NCBI RefSeq assembly: GCF_001942305.1
Contig: NZ_MKKE01000006.1
Location: forward strand, 55,976-119,975
From: Saccharomonospora sp. CUA-673
GTDB taxonomy: Bacteria > Actinomycetota > Actinomycetes > Mycobacteriales > Pseudonocardiaceae
DNA: 64,000 nt
Reading direction: 5' to 3'
The notes beneath the pieces are model-generated. The model had not been told where the DNA came from. It saw nothing but the letters and a program-made list of their open reading frames with translations, and did no database searches. Below are positions 44,690 through 53,826 of the stretch, in pieces. Made by a program: the position numbers and the translations under genes. Position 1 is the stretch's first letter, and each line of letters begins with the position of its first letter.

Positions 44690-47202
44690 GTGAGTCAGCC
44701 GGCCTCGTCGCAGCCGCTGGTCTCGGTCATCGTGGTGAACTACCGCGGGGCCGACGACACGATCACCTGCCTGCGCGAGCTCGCCGCGCTCGACTACCCG
44801 CGCCTCGAGATCATCTGCGTCGACAACGCGTCCGGTGGCGAGGATGTCGCGCGCATCCGGGAGGCCGCACCCGACGTCCAGCTGGTCACCTCGGACACGA
44901 ACCGCGGGTTCGCGGGCGGCTGCAATCTGGGCGCGCGGGCCGCGAGCGGCACGGTGCTGGCGTTCCTCAACAACGATGCGCGCCCCGCTCCCGGCTGGGT
45001 CGAGGCGGCGGTCGCGACGTTGCGCGCCGAACCGACCGTGGGCGCCGTGGCCAGCAAGGTGCTCGACTGGGAGGGCACGGGCACCGATTTCGTCGACGCC
45101 GGGCTGACGTGGTTCGGCATGGGCTACAAGCGGCACGCGGGCGGTCCGATCGCCGACGTCCCGCCGGGTGAGCACGAGGTCGCCAAGGACGTCCTGTTCG
45201 CGACCGGTTCGGCCATGTTCGTGCGCGCGTCGGTGTTCGCCGAGCTCGACGGGTTCGACGAGCGCTTCTTCATGTTCTACGAGGACGTCGACCTCGGCTG
45301 GCGGTTGAATCTGCGCGGCTGGCGCGTGCGGTACGTGCCGGAGTCGCTGACCTACCACCGCCACCACGCGACGATGTCCGAAGTGGACACGCCGGACAGC
45401 GGGCGCGAGACGTTCCTGTTGGAGCGCAACGCGTTGTGCGCGTTGTACAAGAACGCCTCCGACGAGACCCTGGCGAAGGCGCTGCCGGCCGCGCTCGCGT
45501 TGACGGTCCGCCGTGCGACCGCCCGCGGCGAGCTCGACCCGAACCAGTTGGATCTGGAACACGGCACCGGTCCGGCGGACACGTCGCCGGTGTCCGTGCC
45601 GCGCAGCACGCTCGCGGGTGTGTTGGCGATCGACCGGTTCGTCGAGCTGCTGCCCTCGCTGGCCGAGGCACGTGCCACCGAGCAAGCCGCCCGCGTGCGC
45701 ACGGATGCGGATCTGCTTCCGTTGCTGCGCAACGCGTTGGAACCGGCGTATCCGCTGCCGAGCTATCTCGCGGCGCACGACATTCTCGTGGAGGCGTTCG
45801 GCATCGAGCGGTCGTTCGGCCGCCGCCGCAGGGTGTTGGTGTTGACCGGGGACGCGATCACCGAGCGCATGGCGGGGCCGGCGATCCGGGCGTGGAACAT
45901 CGCCGAGGTGCTGTCCGGTGAGCACGATGTCCGCCTGGTCACGGTGAATCCACTGGCCGATCCGCCGCCTGCGCCGTTCCCGGTGAGCGCGGCACGGCGG
46001 CACGATCTGTCGGAGCCGGTCGAGTGGGCCGACATCGTCGTTCTGCAGGGGCACGTGCTGGAGATGGCGCCGGCGTTGCAGTCCGAGTACGCGCACAAGA
46101 TCGTCGTCTGCGATCTCTACGACCCGATGCATCTGGAGTTGTTGGAGCAGACGAAGGATGTGCCCGACGACCGGCGCGCTGCGGACCTCGAGGGCGTCAC
46201 GCGCGTGTTGGACGCCCAGTTGCAGCGCGGTGATTTCTTCCTGTGCGCCTCGGAGCGGCAGCGGCACCTGTGGCTGGGGCATCTGGCGGCGACGGGTCGG
46301 CTCACGCCGCGGTTGTACGACGCGGATCCGACGATGCAGTCGTTGTTGTCGGTCGTCCCGTTCGGACTGTCGGCGCGGGAGCCGCGGCGCACCGGTCCGG
46401 GGTTGCGCGCCTCGCTGGGGTTGGCGGCGAGCGACCGGGTCGTGTTGTGGGCCGGTGGGGTGTACAGCTGGTTCGATCCGCTGACGTTGGTCCGTGCGGT
46501 CGAGCGGTTGAGCGTGCGGCACGACGACACGCGGCTGGTGTTTCTCGGGATGAAGCATCCGAATCCCGAGGTGGCCGAGATGGACATCGGCGCGCGGACG
46601 ATGCGGCTCGCGGATTCGTTGGGGTTGACCGGCAAGCACGTGTTCTTCAACGAGCAGTGGGTGCCGTACGACGAGCGGCAGAATTGGCTGTTGGACTCGG
46701 ATTGCGGTGTGACGACGCATTTCGAGCACATCGAGACGACGTTCGCGTTCCGCACGCGCGTGTTGGACTACCTGTGGGCTGGGTTGCGATCATCACGACG
46801 GACGGCGATGCGTTCGCCGATCTGGTGCGTGAGGAGCGGCTGGGCGTGGTCGTGCCGGCCGAGGATGTCGACGCGTTGGCCGATGCGCTCGAGAAGTGCT
46901 TGTACGACACGGAGTTCGCCGGCGGTTGTCGGGAGCGGATGGTAGCGGTGGCGGAGCGCTACACGTGGCCGAACGTGTTGGAGCCGTTGGTGCGGTTCTG
47001 CCGTGATCCGCGCCCTGCGGCCGATCGTCTGGTCGGTTCGGCGCCGTTGACGGCGGAGCCGCCGTTGAATCGGGTGCAGAAGTTGCGCCGTGATGCGGCG
47101 TTGGTGAAGGAGTATCTGGCGGACGGTGGTCCGGTGGAGTTGTCGCGGCGGGCGGCCGGCCGGGTACGGAAGGTCGTGCGGATGAGGTTGCGCCGTGGCT
47201 GA
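44690..47202 (+). CDS. Two-domain glycosyltransferase, GT2 fused to GT4 (one apparent frameshift)
   Basis: About 837 residues. The GT2 half (1-300) has VSVIVVNYRGADDTITCL, VDNASGGEDVARI, NRGFAGGCNLGARAASGTVLAFLNNDARP and FATGSAMFVRASVFAELDGFDERFFMFYEDVDLGWRLNLRGW. The GT4 half (about 380-760) has RRVLVLTGDAITERMAGPAIRAWNIAEVLS, VVLWAGGVYSWFDPLTLVRAVERL and DCGVTTHFEHIETTFAFRTRVLDYLWAGL. One base is missing at about 46791 (TTGCGATC for TTGCCGATC); restored, PIITTDGDAFADLV follows. GTG 44690 with GAGGGGAAGGAG. It could make two successive linkages on one acceptor. Confidence 0.87.
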
Positions 47203-48292
47203 CCGCGGGAATCGGCCGCTCCGGGTTCTGTTGGACGGCACGCCGTTGCTCGGTCATCGCACGGGTATCGGCAGGTACACCGCGTCGTTGTCGGAGCAGT
47301 TGGCGTCGATGATGCCGGATGAGGTCGATCTGCGGGCGGTGGCGTTCACGTTGCGTGGGTGGCGGAAGCTGCGCACGGTGTTGCCGCATGGGGTCGCGGC
47401 TCGTGGGATGCCCGTGTCGGCGCGGGCGTTGCGGAAGACGTGGTTGCGATCGTCGTTTCCGCCCGTCGGGTTGTTCGCGGGTGGTTACGATGTGGTGCAC
47501 GGAACGAATTTCGTGTTGCCGGCGAGCAAGCGGCGCGCGGGTGTGTTGACGATTCATGATCTGGCGTTTCTGGATGCGCCGGACGAGCTTCCGCCGGGTG
47601 ATGCGGATCTGCCGCAGTTGGTTCGCCGCGGTGCGGCGAAGGCGCATGTGATCTGCACGCCGACGACGGCGGTGGCCGATGCGGTGGCGGAGCGTTTGGA
47701 TGTGGATCGCGGCAAGATCGATGTGACGCCGTTGGGTTTGGATGCGGGTTGGTTCACGGGTCGCCCGCCGAGCCCCCGCACCCGGCAGCGACTCGGGTTG
47801 CCTCAGCGGTATTTGTTGTTCGCGGGTGCGCCGGGGCCGCGGAAGGGTTTGGATTGGTTGTTGCGCGCTCACGCCGCCGATCCGGATCTGCCTTCGTTGG
47901 TGTTCGCCGGTCCTGGTTCGTTCCCGCGCGGCGAGCGCCGGCGCCATGTCGGTTACCTGTCCGATGTCGACCTCCAGCGCGTGGTCGCGGGCGCGTCGGC
48001 GTTGGTGTTGCCGTCGCGCGACGAGGGTTTCGGTTTGCCGGTGCTGGAGGCCATGGCCTGCGACACCCCGGTGGTATGCACGGATGTTCCGGCATTGCGC
48101 GAGGTGTCGGGCGGCCTCGCGCACCTCGTGCCGTACGGCGAGGTCGACGTGTTGACGCGCGAGCTGCGCGCGGCGGTCGAGGAGCCGAACGCGGCGTCGA
48201 CGGCGGCGGCGCGGCGGCGGCACGCGGGTAACTTCACGTGGTTGCGCTGCGCGGAGACGACTCTGCAGGCGTACCGCACGGCTGCTGGGTAG
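47195..48292 (+). CDS. GT4 family glycosyltransferase
   Basis: 365 residues. VLLDGTPLLGHRTGIGRYTASLSEQLAS start, YDVVHGTNFVLPASKRRAGVLTIHDLAFLD, YLLFAGAPGPRKGLDWLLRAH and LPSRDEGFGLPVLEAMACDTPVVCTDVPALREV. It overlaps the fused transferase by 8 nt. The DNA uses TTG, GAT and GGT more than the surrounding genes, visible by eye. Donor and acceptor are unknown. Confidence 0.9.
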   Translation: MADRGNRPLRVLLDGTPLLGHRTGIGRYTASLSEQLASMMPDEVDLRAVAFTLRGWRKLRTVLPHGVAARGMPVSARALRKTWLRSSFPPVGLFAGGYDVVHGTNFVLPASKRRAGVLTIHDLAFLDAPDELPPGDADLPQLVRRGAAKAHVICTPTTAVADAVAERLDVDRGKIDVTPLGLDAGWFTGRPPSPRTRQRLGLPQRYLLFAGAPGPRKGLDWLLRAHAADPDLPSLVFAGPGSFPRGERRRHVGYLSDVDLQRVVAGASALVLPSRDEGFGLPVLEAMACDTPVVCTDVPALREVSGGLAHLVPYGEVDVLTRELRAAVEEPNAASTAAARRRHAGNFTWLRCAETTLQAYRTAAG

Positions 48293-48298
48293 CGCCGC

Positions 48299-49534
48299 TC
48301 AGAACGGCGGCGGTTCGTCGGGGTCCGACGATCGCGGTGGCAGGACGGTTTCGCGTTTGTCGGTGTAGGTGACGCCGAGGGGCGTGGTGATCGACGAGGT
48401 GCCGTGGACCGGGTCGTAGGAGTGGATCCAGCCGGGGGCGTTCTTGAGCCGGTGATGCTTGCGGCAGCGGGGCGCCGCGTTGCCGGTGGAGGTCGAGCCG
48501 TGGTCCTTGGCCCACTGTTGCTGGTGGTCGAAGTCGCAGTGCCGGGCCGGACGTCGGCACCACGGCACGATGCACATCCGGTCGCGGACTTCGACGACCT
48601 TGCGGATCGTCGAGTTCGGACGATACGACGATCGCCCCAGGTCAACAGGGTTGCCGGTGGCGGGATCGCAGAGGACCTTGCGCCAGACGGACTTGGGGTT
48701 GGTCATGATCTCCCGCGCGTAGGTGGCGGGAACTGGTCCGATGCCGTCGATGGACGCCCCGGTCTCGGACATGGAGAGCGCGGTGTCGATCGGCATGTGG
48801 AGATAGACGATCGCGGCCGACTGGGGAACCTGTGCTCCCGGATCGTTGCCAAGGAGCAGGTCAGCGAAGACGTCGGCTCGCAGCTGGTCGAGATTTCGTG
48901 AGGAGTCGGAGAGTCGAAGCTTGCGAGCCATGGCATCGACCCGGGCGTACGCGGCCGAGGCAACGTCGGAGGGCAGGTCAACCGAGATCCGCGACTGCGC
49001 GTGTACCCCGTGATCCAACGTGACCTTGCGACCCTCATGAGCCATGCGAGCGGCGGCGGTCTCGGCACCAGGATCAACCTGCTTCACGATCTGCGAAGCA
49101 TGCCAAGCCATGTTCCGAGGCTGCCACGCCGTCAGCGACAACCGAGAAAGCTTCTCCGCAAGCAGCCGATCAACCTCAAGAGCATCAGAATCGGAAACCG
49201 GCGAAACAGCATTCAGCACACGCTCGGCGCAATACCGATCCACCTGACCCTCGCGCATCGACTGCAACAGTCGAGGCATCCGGTGAGTCAGGGCCAGCGC
49301 GGTATGAATCCGATCCAAAACCCCCTGCGGCGACAGCCGAAGCTCAGGCGCCAACGCCTCAGCCAACGACCGCCGCTCCAGTGAGTCAGACGACGATCCA
49401 CCATCCGCCGAGGCAAAAAACTCCACCTCAGCAGCATCAGCCCGAGCCCGCAAGGCAAGCACCGAACGGGCTTCGTCGACGATCTCTCCAGCAGCTCTCA
49501 CGCAACAAACGATACCGAACAATTGATCGACCAT
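48299..49534 (-). CDS. DUF222/13E12-repeat family protein with HNH endonuclease domain
   Basis: 411 residues. The DUF222 region (about 20-290: SLAEALAPELRLSPQGVLDRIHTALAL, YCAERVLNAVSPVSD, ARMAHEGRKVTLDHG) precedes an HNH nuclease (MCIVPWCRRPARHCDFDHQQQWAKDHGSTSTGNAAPRCRKHHRLKN) with the Cys and His metal ligands. This is the actinobacterial 13E12 repeat family, usually present in many copies and often treated as mobile. It interrupts the glycan cluster between a glycosyltransferase and rmlD. The MVDQLFGIVCC start at 49534 is one choice. A large palindrome lies upstream. Confidence 0.88.
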   Translation of the reverse strand: MVDQLFGIVCCVRAAGEIVDEARSVLALRARADAAEVEFFASADGGSSSDSLERRSLAEALAPELRLSPQGVLDRIHTALALTHRMPRLLQSMREGQVDRYCAERVLNAVSPVSDSDALEVDRLLAEKLSRLSLTAWQPRNMAWHASQIVKQVDPGAETAAARMAHEGRKVTLDHGVHAQSRISVDLPSDVASAAYARVDAMARKLRLSDSSRNLDQLRADVFADLLLGNDPGAQVPQSAAIVYLHMPIDTALSMSETGASIDGIGPVPATYAREIMTNPKSVWRKVLCDPATGNPVDLGRSSYRPNSTIRKVVEVRDRMCIVPWCRRPARHCDFDHQQQWAKDHGSTSTGNAAPRCRKHHRLKNAPGWIHSYDPVHGTSSITTPLGVTYTDKRETVLPPRSSDPDEPPPF

Positions 49535-49660
49535 AAACATCCACAAGCATGACGAAAAACCACCACGAAAAGTAACCCACCACCGCCACCCAAAGAACGC
49601 CACCGCCGAAGCGAAGCAAGGCCAAACCCGCCACCCCAGAAACCCCACAAATCCGCCACC

Positions 49661-49804
49661 GAAGTGTCATCCCGTCGACCTAAAACCGAACCATCACACT
49701 GCAGTCGGGGCGCAACCAACCCCCACACAGGAACCAAGAACCAAAACCTTGCGCCCTGACTGCAGTGTGATACCCCAAACGCGAGGTCGACGGGATGACA
49801 CTTC
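49661..49804. repeat. Long nested inverted repeat upstream of the 13E12/HNH gene
   Basis: Outer arms 49661-49681 and 49784-49804 are exact 21-bp reverse complements (GAAGTGTCATCCCG... / ...CGGGATGACACTTC). Inner arms 49693-49715 and 49749-49771 pair at 22 of 23 positions (ATCACACTGCAGTC.../...GACTGCAGTGTGAT). A 33-nt loop lies between. The whole 144-nt block could form one long interrupted hairpin. The rest of the 49535-49990 gap is array F plus sequence without a gene. Confidence 0.9.
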
Positions 49805-49862
49805 CCCGGCGGCAAATCCGCCCAACATCCCGGAGACCTGCCCGCCGGCGAGGCATCCCCGC

Positions 49863-49967
49863 CCCCAAAGCAACAACACAACGACGCAGACTGCTGACAC
49901 GCCCGACGCGAAGTGCTGACACGACGACGTGGGTTGCTGACACGGCGACGTGAGGTGCTGACACGGC
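49863..49967 (-). repeat. 21-nt tandem repeat array F, 3' of rmlD (5 units)
   Basis: On the minus strand from 49967: GCCGTGTCAGCACCT, GCCGTGTCAGCAACC, GTCGTGTCAGCACTT, a 22-nt unit with GGCGTGTCAGCAGTC, and a decayed unit GTTGTGTTGTTGC. The array is 23 nt past the rmlD stop, in the sense of rmlD; a small CGGCGCG/CGCGCCG hairpin (49964-49988) overlaps the first unit. Confidence 0.88.
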
Positions 49968-49990
49968 GCGCCAAACCGCACCGCGCCGGG

Positions 49991-50901
49991 TCAGGCGCCC
50001 AAGGCGTCCCGGTGCTCGGCGACAAACACCCGAAGGGCCTCCCGCCAATCCCGCAGGGGCGTCAACCCCGCGTCCCGCCAAGCAGCATCGGACAACACGG
50101 AGTAAGCAGGCCGAGGCGCAGGCCGAGGAAACTCGTCGGTGGTGCACGGGGAGACCCGAGAAGGATCGGCCCCGAGCTCCTCGAACACGGCGCGGGCGAA
50201 CCCGTACCAGGTCGTCTCCCCACCCCCGGTGCAGTGCAGTGCCCGCCGCGACGGCCCGGCCCCGTCGGCGATGACGGCGGCAAGGTCGAGCAACCCTCCG
50301 GCGAGGTCGACGGTCCAGGTGGGGCTCCCCCGCTGGTCGTCCACAACGGACGGATCGACACCCTGCGCCGCCAACCGCGCCATGGTCTTCACGAAGTTCG
50401 AGCCGCCGGCACCGTAGACCCAGGCGGTGCGGACGATCCAGGCGTGGGCGCCGGAGCCGAGGACGGCGTCCTCGCGGCGGCTTTGGTGCGGCCGTAGGCG
50501 CTGCGCGGGCCGAGCGGGTCGTCGGGTTCGTAGGGCGCCGTGGCGTCGCCTGCGAACACGTAATCGGTGGACACGTGGATGAGCGGTACGCGCCGCGAGG
50601 AGCACATGGCGGCGAGGACGCGGGGGCCGTCGGCGTTGACGGCGAAGGCGCGCTGTTCGTCGTCCTCGGCGGCGTCGACGGCCGTGTAGGCAGCGGCGTT
50701 GATGACGACGGGCGTGCGGTCCTCGGCGCGGGCGGTCTCGACCAGTTCCGTGACGCCTTCGAGCACGGCGCCCACCTTGGTGACGTCGAGCTCGGCCGAC
50801 GACGTGGCCCGTACCGCCACGTCCCGCTCGGCACCGACGGCCTTCAGGTCCTGGCCCAGCTGGCCCGATCCGCCGGGAACGAGCACGGCGAGGCGGCTCA
50901 T
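49991..50901 (-). CDS. rmlD: dTDP-4-dehydrorhamnose reductase (one apparent frameshift)
   Basis: Short-chain dehydrogenase fold: VLVPGGSGQLGQDLKAVG nucleotide loop, VINAAAYTAVDAAEDD, HVSTDYVFAGDATAPYEPDDPLGPRSAYGRTKAAGE with the catalytic YxxxK. A base is missing at about 50471 (GCCGCGAG for GCCGGCGAG); restored, DAVLGSGAHAWIVRTAWVYGAGGSNFVKTM continues to 49991 (about 303 residues). RmlD makes dTDP-L-rhamnose, needed for the arabinogalactan linker. It is essential in mycobacteria, which argues that the break is not real. Confidence 0.92.
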
Positions 50902-51009
50902 CCGATCACCTCATCAGCCACAACGTCATCCGTGCCGGCCACGGACTACGACGGTCACAACGACAGCGCCGACATCCGAGACCGCGAGAACCGATCCGCC
51001 CGGCGCACG

Positions 51010-51984
51010 TCACCGCTGCTTGAGCGGTTCCCACCAGTGGCGGTTGTCGGCGTACCAGCGCACGGTGTCGGCGAGGCCGGTCTCGAAGTCGACGCGAGGA
51101 CGATAACCCAGTTCGTCGCTGATTTTGGTGATGTCGACCGAGTATCTGCGATCGTGACCCTTGCGGTCCTCGACGGGCCGTACGCGGTCCCAGTCGGCGC
51201 CGAGCGCGGTGAGCAGGCGCCCGGTCAGTTCCTTGTTGGTGAGTTCGGTTCCGCCGCCGATGTTGTAGATCTCGCCGGCGCGCCCGCCGGCGGCCACGAG
51301 CGCGATGCCGTGGCAGTGGTCGTCGACGTGCAGCCAGTCGCGCACGTTCAGTCCGTCGCCGTAGAGCGGCACGTCCAGCCCGTCGAGCAGGTTCGTCACG
51401 AACAGCGGGACGACCTTCTCGGGAAACTGATACGGACCGTAGTTGTTGGAGCACCGGGTGACGCACACGTCGAGGCCGTAGGTGCGGTGGAACGAGCGGG
51501 CGATCAGGTCGGACGAGGCCTTCGAGGCGGAGTACGGCGAGTTGGGCTCGAGCACGTGGTCCTCGGACCAGGAGCCCTCGTCGATCGAGCCGTAGACCTC
51601 GTCGGTGGAGACGTGCACGAACTTCGCGACGTCGGCGTCGAGTGCGGCCTGCAGCAGGGTCTGCGTGCCCACGACGTTGGTGAGCACGAAGTCGGCCGAG
51701 CCGGCGATGGAGCGATCCACATGGGACTCGGCGGCGAAGTGCACCACGAGGTCCACACCACGCATGACGTCGATGACGACGCCCGCATCGCAGATGTCGC
51801 CGTGGACGAACCGCAGCCGGGGACTGTCGGCCACCGGGTCGAGATTGGCCTTGTTGCCCGCGTAGGTCAGCTTGTCGAGCACGACGACCTCGGCGTCGGC
51901 CAGTGCCGGATACGCACCGCCGAGCGTCTGCCGGACGAAGTGCGAGCCGATGAATCCGGCACCGCCCGTGACGAGCACCCGCAT
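51010..51984 (-). CDS. rmlB: dTDP-glucose 4,6-dehydratase
   Basis: 324 residues. Extended SDR: VLVTGGAGFIGSHFV, HFAAESHVDRSI, STDEVYGSIDEG (catalytic Asp-Glu), SPYSASKASSDLI (YxxxK), NNYGPYQFPEKVVPLFV and RDWLHVDDHCHGIALV. It turns dTDP-glucose into the 4-keto-6-deoxy sugar used by the rhamnose path that ends with rmlD. A 108-nt gap separates it from rmlD. ATG 51984. Confidence 0.95.
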   Translation of the reverse strand: MRVLVTGGAGFIGSHFVRQTLGGAYPALADAEVVVLDKLTYAGNKANLDPVADSPRLRFVHGDICDAGVVIDVMRGVDLVVHFAAESHVDRSIAGSADFVLTNVVGTQTLLQAALDADVAKFVHVSTDEVYGSIDEGSWSEDHVLEPNSPYSASKASSDLIARSFHRTYGLDVCVTRCSNNYGPYQFPEKVVPLFVTNLLDGLDVPLYGDGLNVRDWLHVDDHCHGIALVAAGGRAGEIYNIGGGTELTNKELTGRLLTALGADWDRVRPVEDRKGHDRRYSVDITKISDELGYRPRVDFETGLADTVRWYADNRHWWEPLKQR

Positions 51985-52134
51985 GTTTCCTCCCGTGCCG
52001 CCCGATCGGCGGATCGCATCCCTCCGACGCGGAGGGAAAAACGCAACAACGCTGCAACGCTGTGTGCCGGAAACAAGCGTTACACATGGAGATCAGTACT
52101 GTGACAAGAGGCAGCCATCCGGGAGGAGCGACAG

Positions 52135-53790
52135 GTGACCGACTGGCCGGGGACAGCGGTCGTGGCCGGCTCCCGCCGACAGCGTCGTCAGCGGAACAAG
52201 CGCCGATCGAGGTCCGAGGAGGCCGACGGCGCCGGTCGCAGCGGCCATCGTGCCGGAGCGGCGACGTGGGCGAGGCGTGGTGGCAAGTCCGTCATCGCTC
52301 TGGCCTCGGTCGTCGTGCTCACCCTGTCGTGGTACGGCTGGCAGTTCATCGGCGACGTCAATTCGGGGCTGACCACCACGGACGTGTTCGGCGACGACAC
52401 GGTGGCGGCCGAACCGCTCGACGGCGCGATCGACATCCTCCTGGTGGGCCAGGACAGTCGCACCGACGCGCAGGGCAACCCGCTGCCCCGCGAGGTACTC
52501 GACAAGTTGCACGCGGGCGATGACGACGGTGAGCAGCAGACCGACACGATGATCCTGGTGCACATCCCGCAGGACGGGCGGGGCGCCGTGGCGATCTCGT
52601 TCCCCCGGGACGCGTGGGTGGAGCTGCCCGACGGCTACGGCGAGAACCGGCTCAACAGCGCGTTCGGCGCCGCCTACAACCACACGGCCGGCGAATTGCG
52701 CCAGGACGGCGACGTCGACGAGGACGAGATCGACGAGCGGGCCACGGTCGCGGGCCGCAAGAACCTGATCAACGCCGTCGAGAAGCTGGTCGACCGGCCG
52801 GGCATGATCGACCGGTACGCCGAGGTCAACCTGGCGAGCTTCTACGAGATCACCTCGGCTCTCGGCGGCGTCGACGTCTGCCTCAACGACGACGTGCACG
52901 ACCGGCGCTCGGGCGTCGACCTCAGCGCGGGCGAGCACACCCTGGAGGGCGCGGAGGCGTTGGGGTTCGTACGGCAGCGCTACGGACTGCCCAACGGCGA
53001 CCTCGACCGGATCGCCCGGCAGCAGGCGTTCCTGTCGGGCCTGGTGCAGAAGATGCTGTCGTCGGACGTGCTGTTCGACCCCGGCTCGATCCGCGACGTG
53101 GTGCAATCGGTGCAGCGTTCGGTGGTTCTGTCGGAGGACTGGGACCTGATGCAGTTCGCCGCGCAGATGCGCAATCTGTCGGGCGGCAACGTCGAGTTCC
53201 GCACCATTCCCGTGGAGGGCAACGCCTGGTTCGGCAACGCGCTCGCCATCGAGCTCGACGTCGACGAGGTGCGTTCGTTCGTCGACGACGTGGTCGGCTC
53301 GCCGCGCGCGGACGACGACGAGTCCGACGTGGACGCGAGCGAGTACACCGCGTACGTCTACAACGGATCCGCCGATCCGGCCATGGGCGACACGGTGCGG
53401 AACCTGCTGGCGGACACGGGGTTCCAGGGCGAGGGTTCGGCCGGGGTGGACGGTTCGCTCGGCACCGTCGTCCGCCACGCGCCCGGTGACGAGGACGCCG
53501 CCGAGGCGGCCGCCGACACGCTCGGCGGCGACGTGGAGGTCCAGGAGTCCCCGGAGGTGCCGCAGGGGCAGATCGACGTCTACGTGGGCCCCGGCTTCTC
53601 CCCCGGCGAGTCCGGCGGCGACGGGTCGGGCGCCGAGGCCGGCGCCGGTCCGTCGGTGGCGCCCGCCGCGCTGGTCGAACCGGCGCAGTCGCCGAGCACC
53701 ACCGAGTCCGACGGCTCCGACGGGCAGACGGAGGAGTCCACTACGCCGGAGGAACCCATCACCGCAGGTGACATCCCCTGCGTCAACTAG
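52135..53790 (+). CDS. LytR-CpsA-Psr family protein with LytR C-terminal domain
   Basis: 551 residues. A cationic cytoplasmic N-terminus (RRQRRQRNKRRSR), one membrane helix (SVIALASVVVLTLSWYGW), the LCP catalytic domain (ILLVGQDSRTDAQG, DTMILVHIP, AISFPRDAWVELPDGYG, YAEVNLASFYEITSALGGVDVCL, LGFVRQRYGLPNGDLDRIARQQAFL) and a LytR_C domain (TAYVYNGSADPAMGDTVRNLL). LCP enzymes attach glycans such as arabinogalactan to peptidoglycan. It ends in IPCVN. GTG 52135 with GGGAGGAG. The divergent gap to rmlB (51985-52134) must hold promoters. Confidence 0.92.
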   Translation: MTDWPGTAVVAGSRRQRRQRNKRRSRSEEADGAGRSGHRAGAATWARRGGKSVIALASVVVLTLSWYGWQFIGDVNSGLTTTDVFGDDTVAAEPLDGAIDILLVGQDSRTDAQGNPLPREVLDKLHAGDDDGEQQTDTMILVHIPQDGRGAVAISFPRDAWVELPDGYGENRLNSAFGAAYNHTAGELRQDGDVDEDEIDERATVAGRKNLINAVEKLVDRPGMIDRYAEVNLASFYEITSALGGVDVCLNDDVHDRRSGVDLSAGEHTLEGAEALGFVRQRYGLPNGDLDRIARQQAFLSGLVQKMLSSDVLFDPGSIRDVVQSVQRSVVLSEDWDLMQFAAQMRNLSGGNVEFRTIPVEGNAWFGNALAIELDVDEVRSFVDDVVGSPRADDDESDVDASEYTAYVYNGSADPAMGDTVRNLLADTGFQGEGSAGVDGSLGTVVRHAPGDEDAAEAAADTLGGDVEVQESPEVPQGQIDVYVGPGFSPGESGGDGSGAEAGAGPSVAPAALVEPAQSPSTTESDGSDGQTEESTTPEEPITAGDIPCVN

Positions 53791-53826
53791 AATCGCCACG
53801 GCACATGTCGGACGGGGAGGGGCCGC

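Noticed and set aside
46780..46800. Programmed frameshifting in the broken genes
   Set aside because: No slippery sequences or downstream structures recur at the 22 sites, the genes are unrelated, and the uniform loss of one base in G/C contexts is better explained as sequencing error.
48299..49804. Complete insertion sequence or prophage
   Set aside because: No transposase or integrase is present, and the palindrome does not flank the HNH gene on both sides. It was kept as a palindrome plus a 13E12-type gene only.
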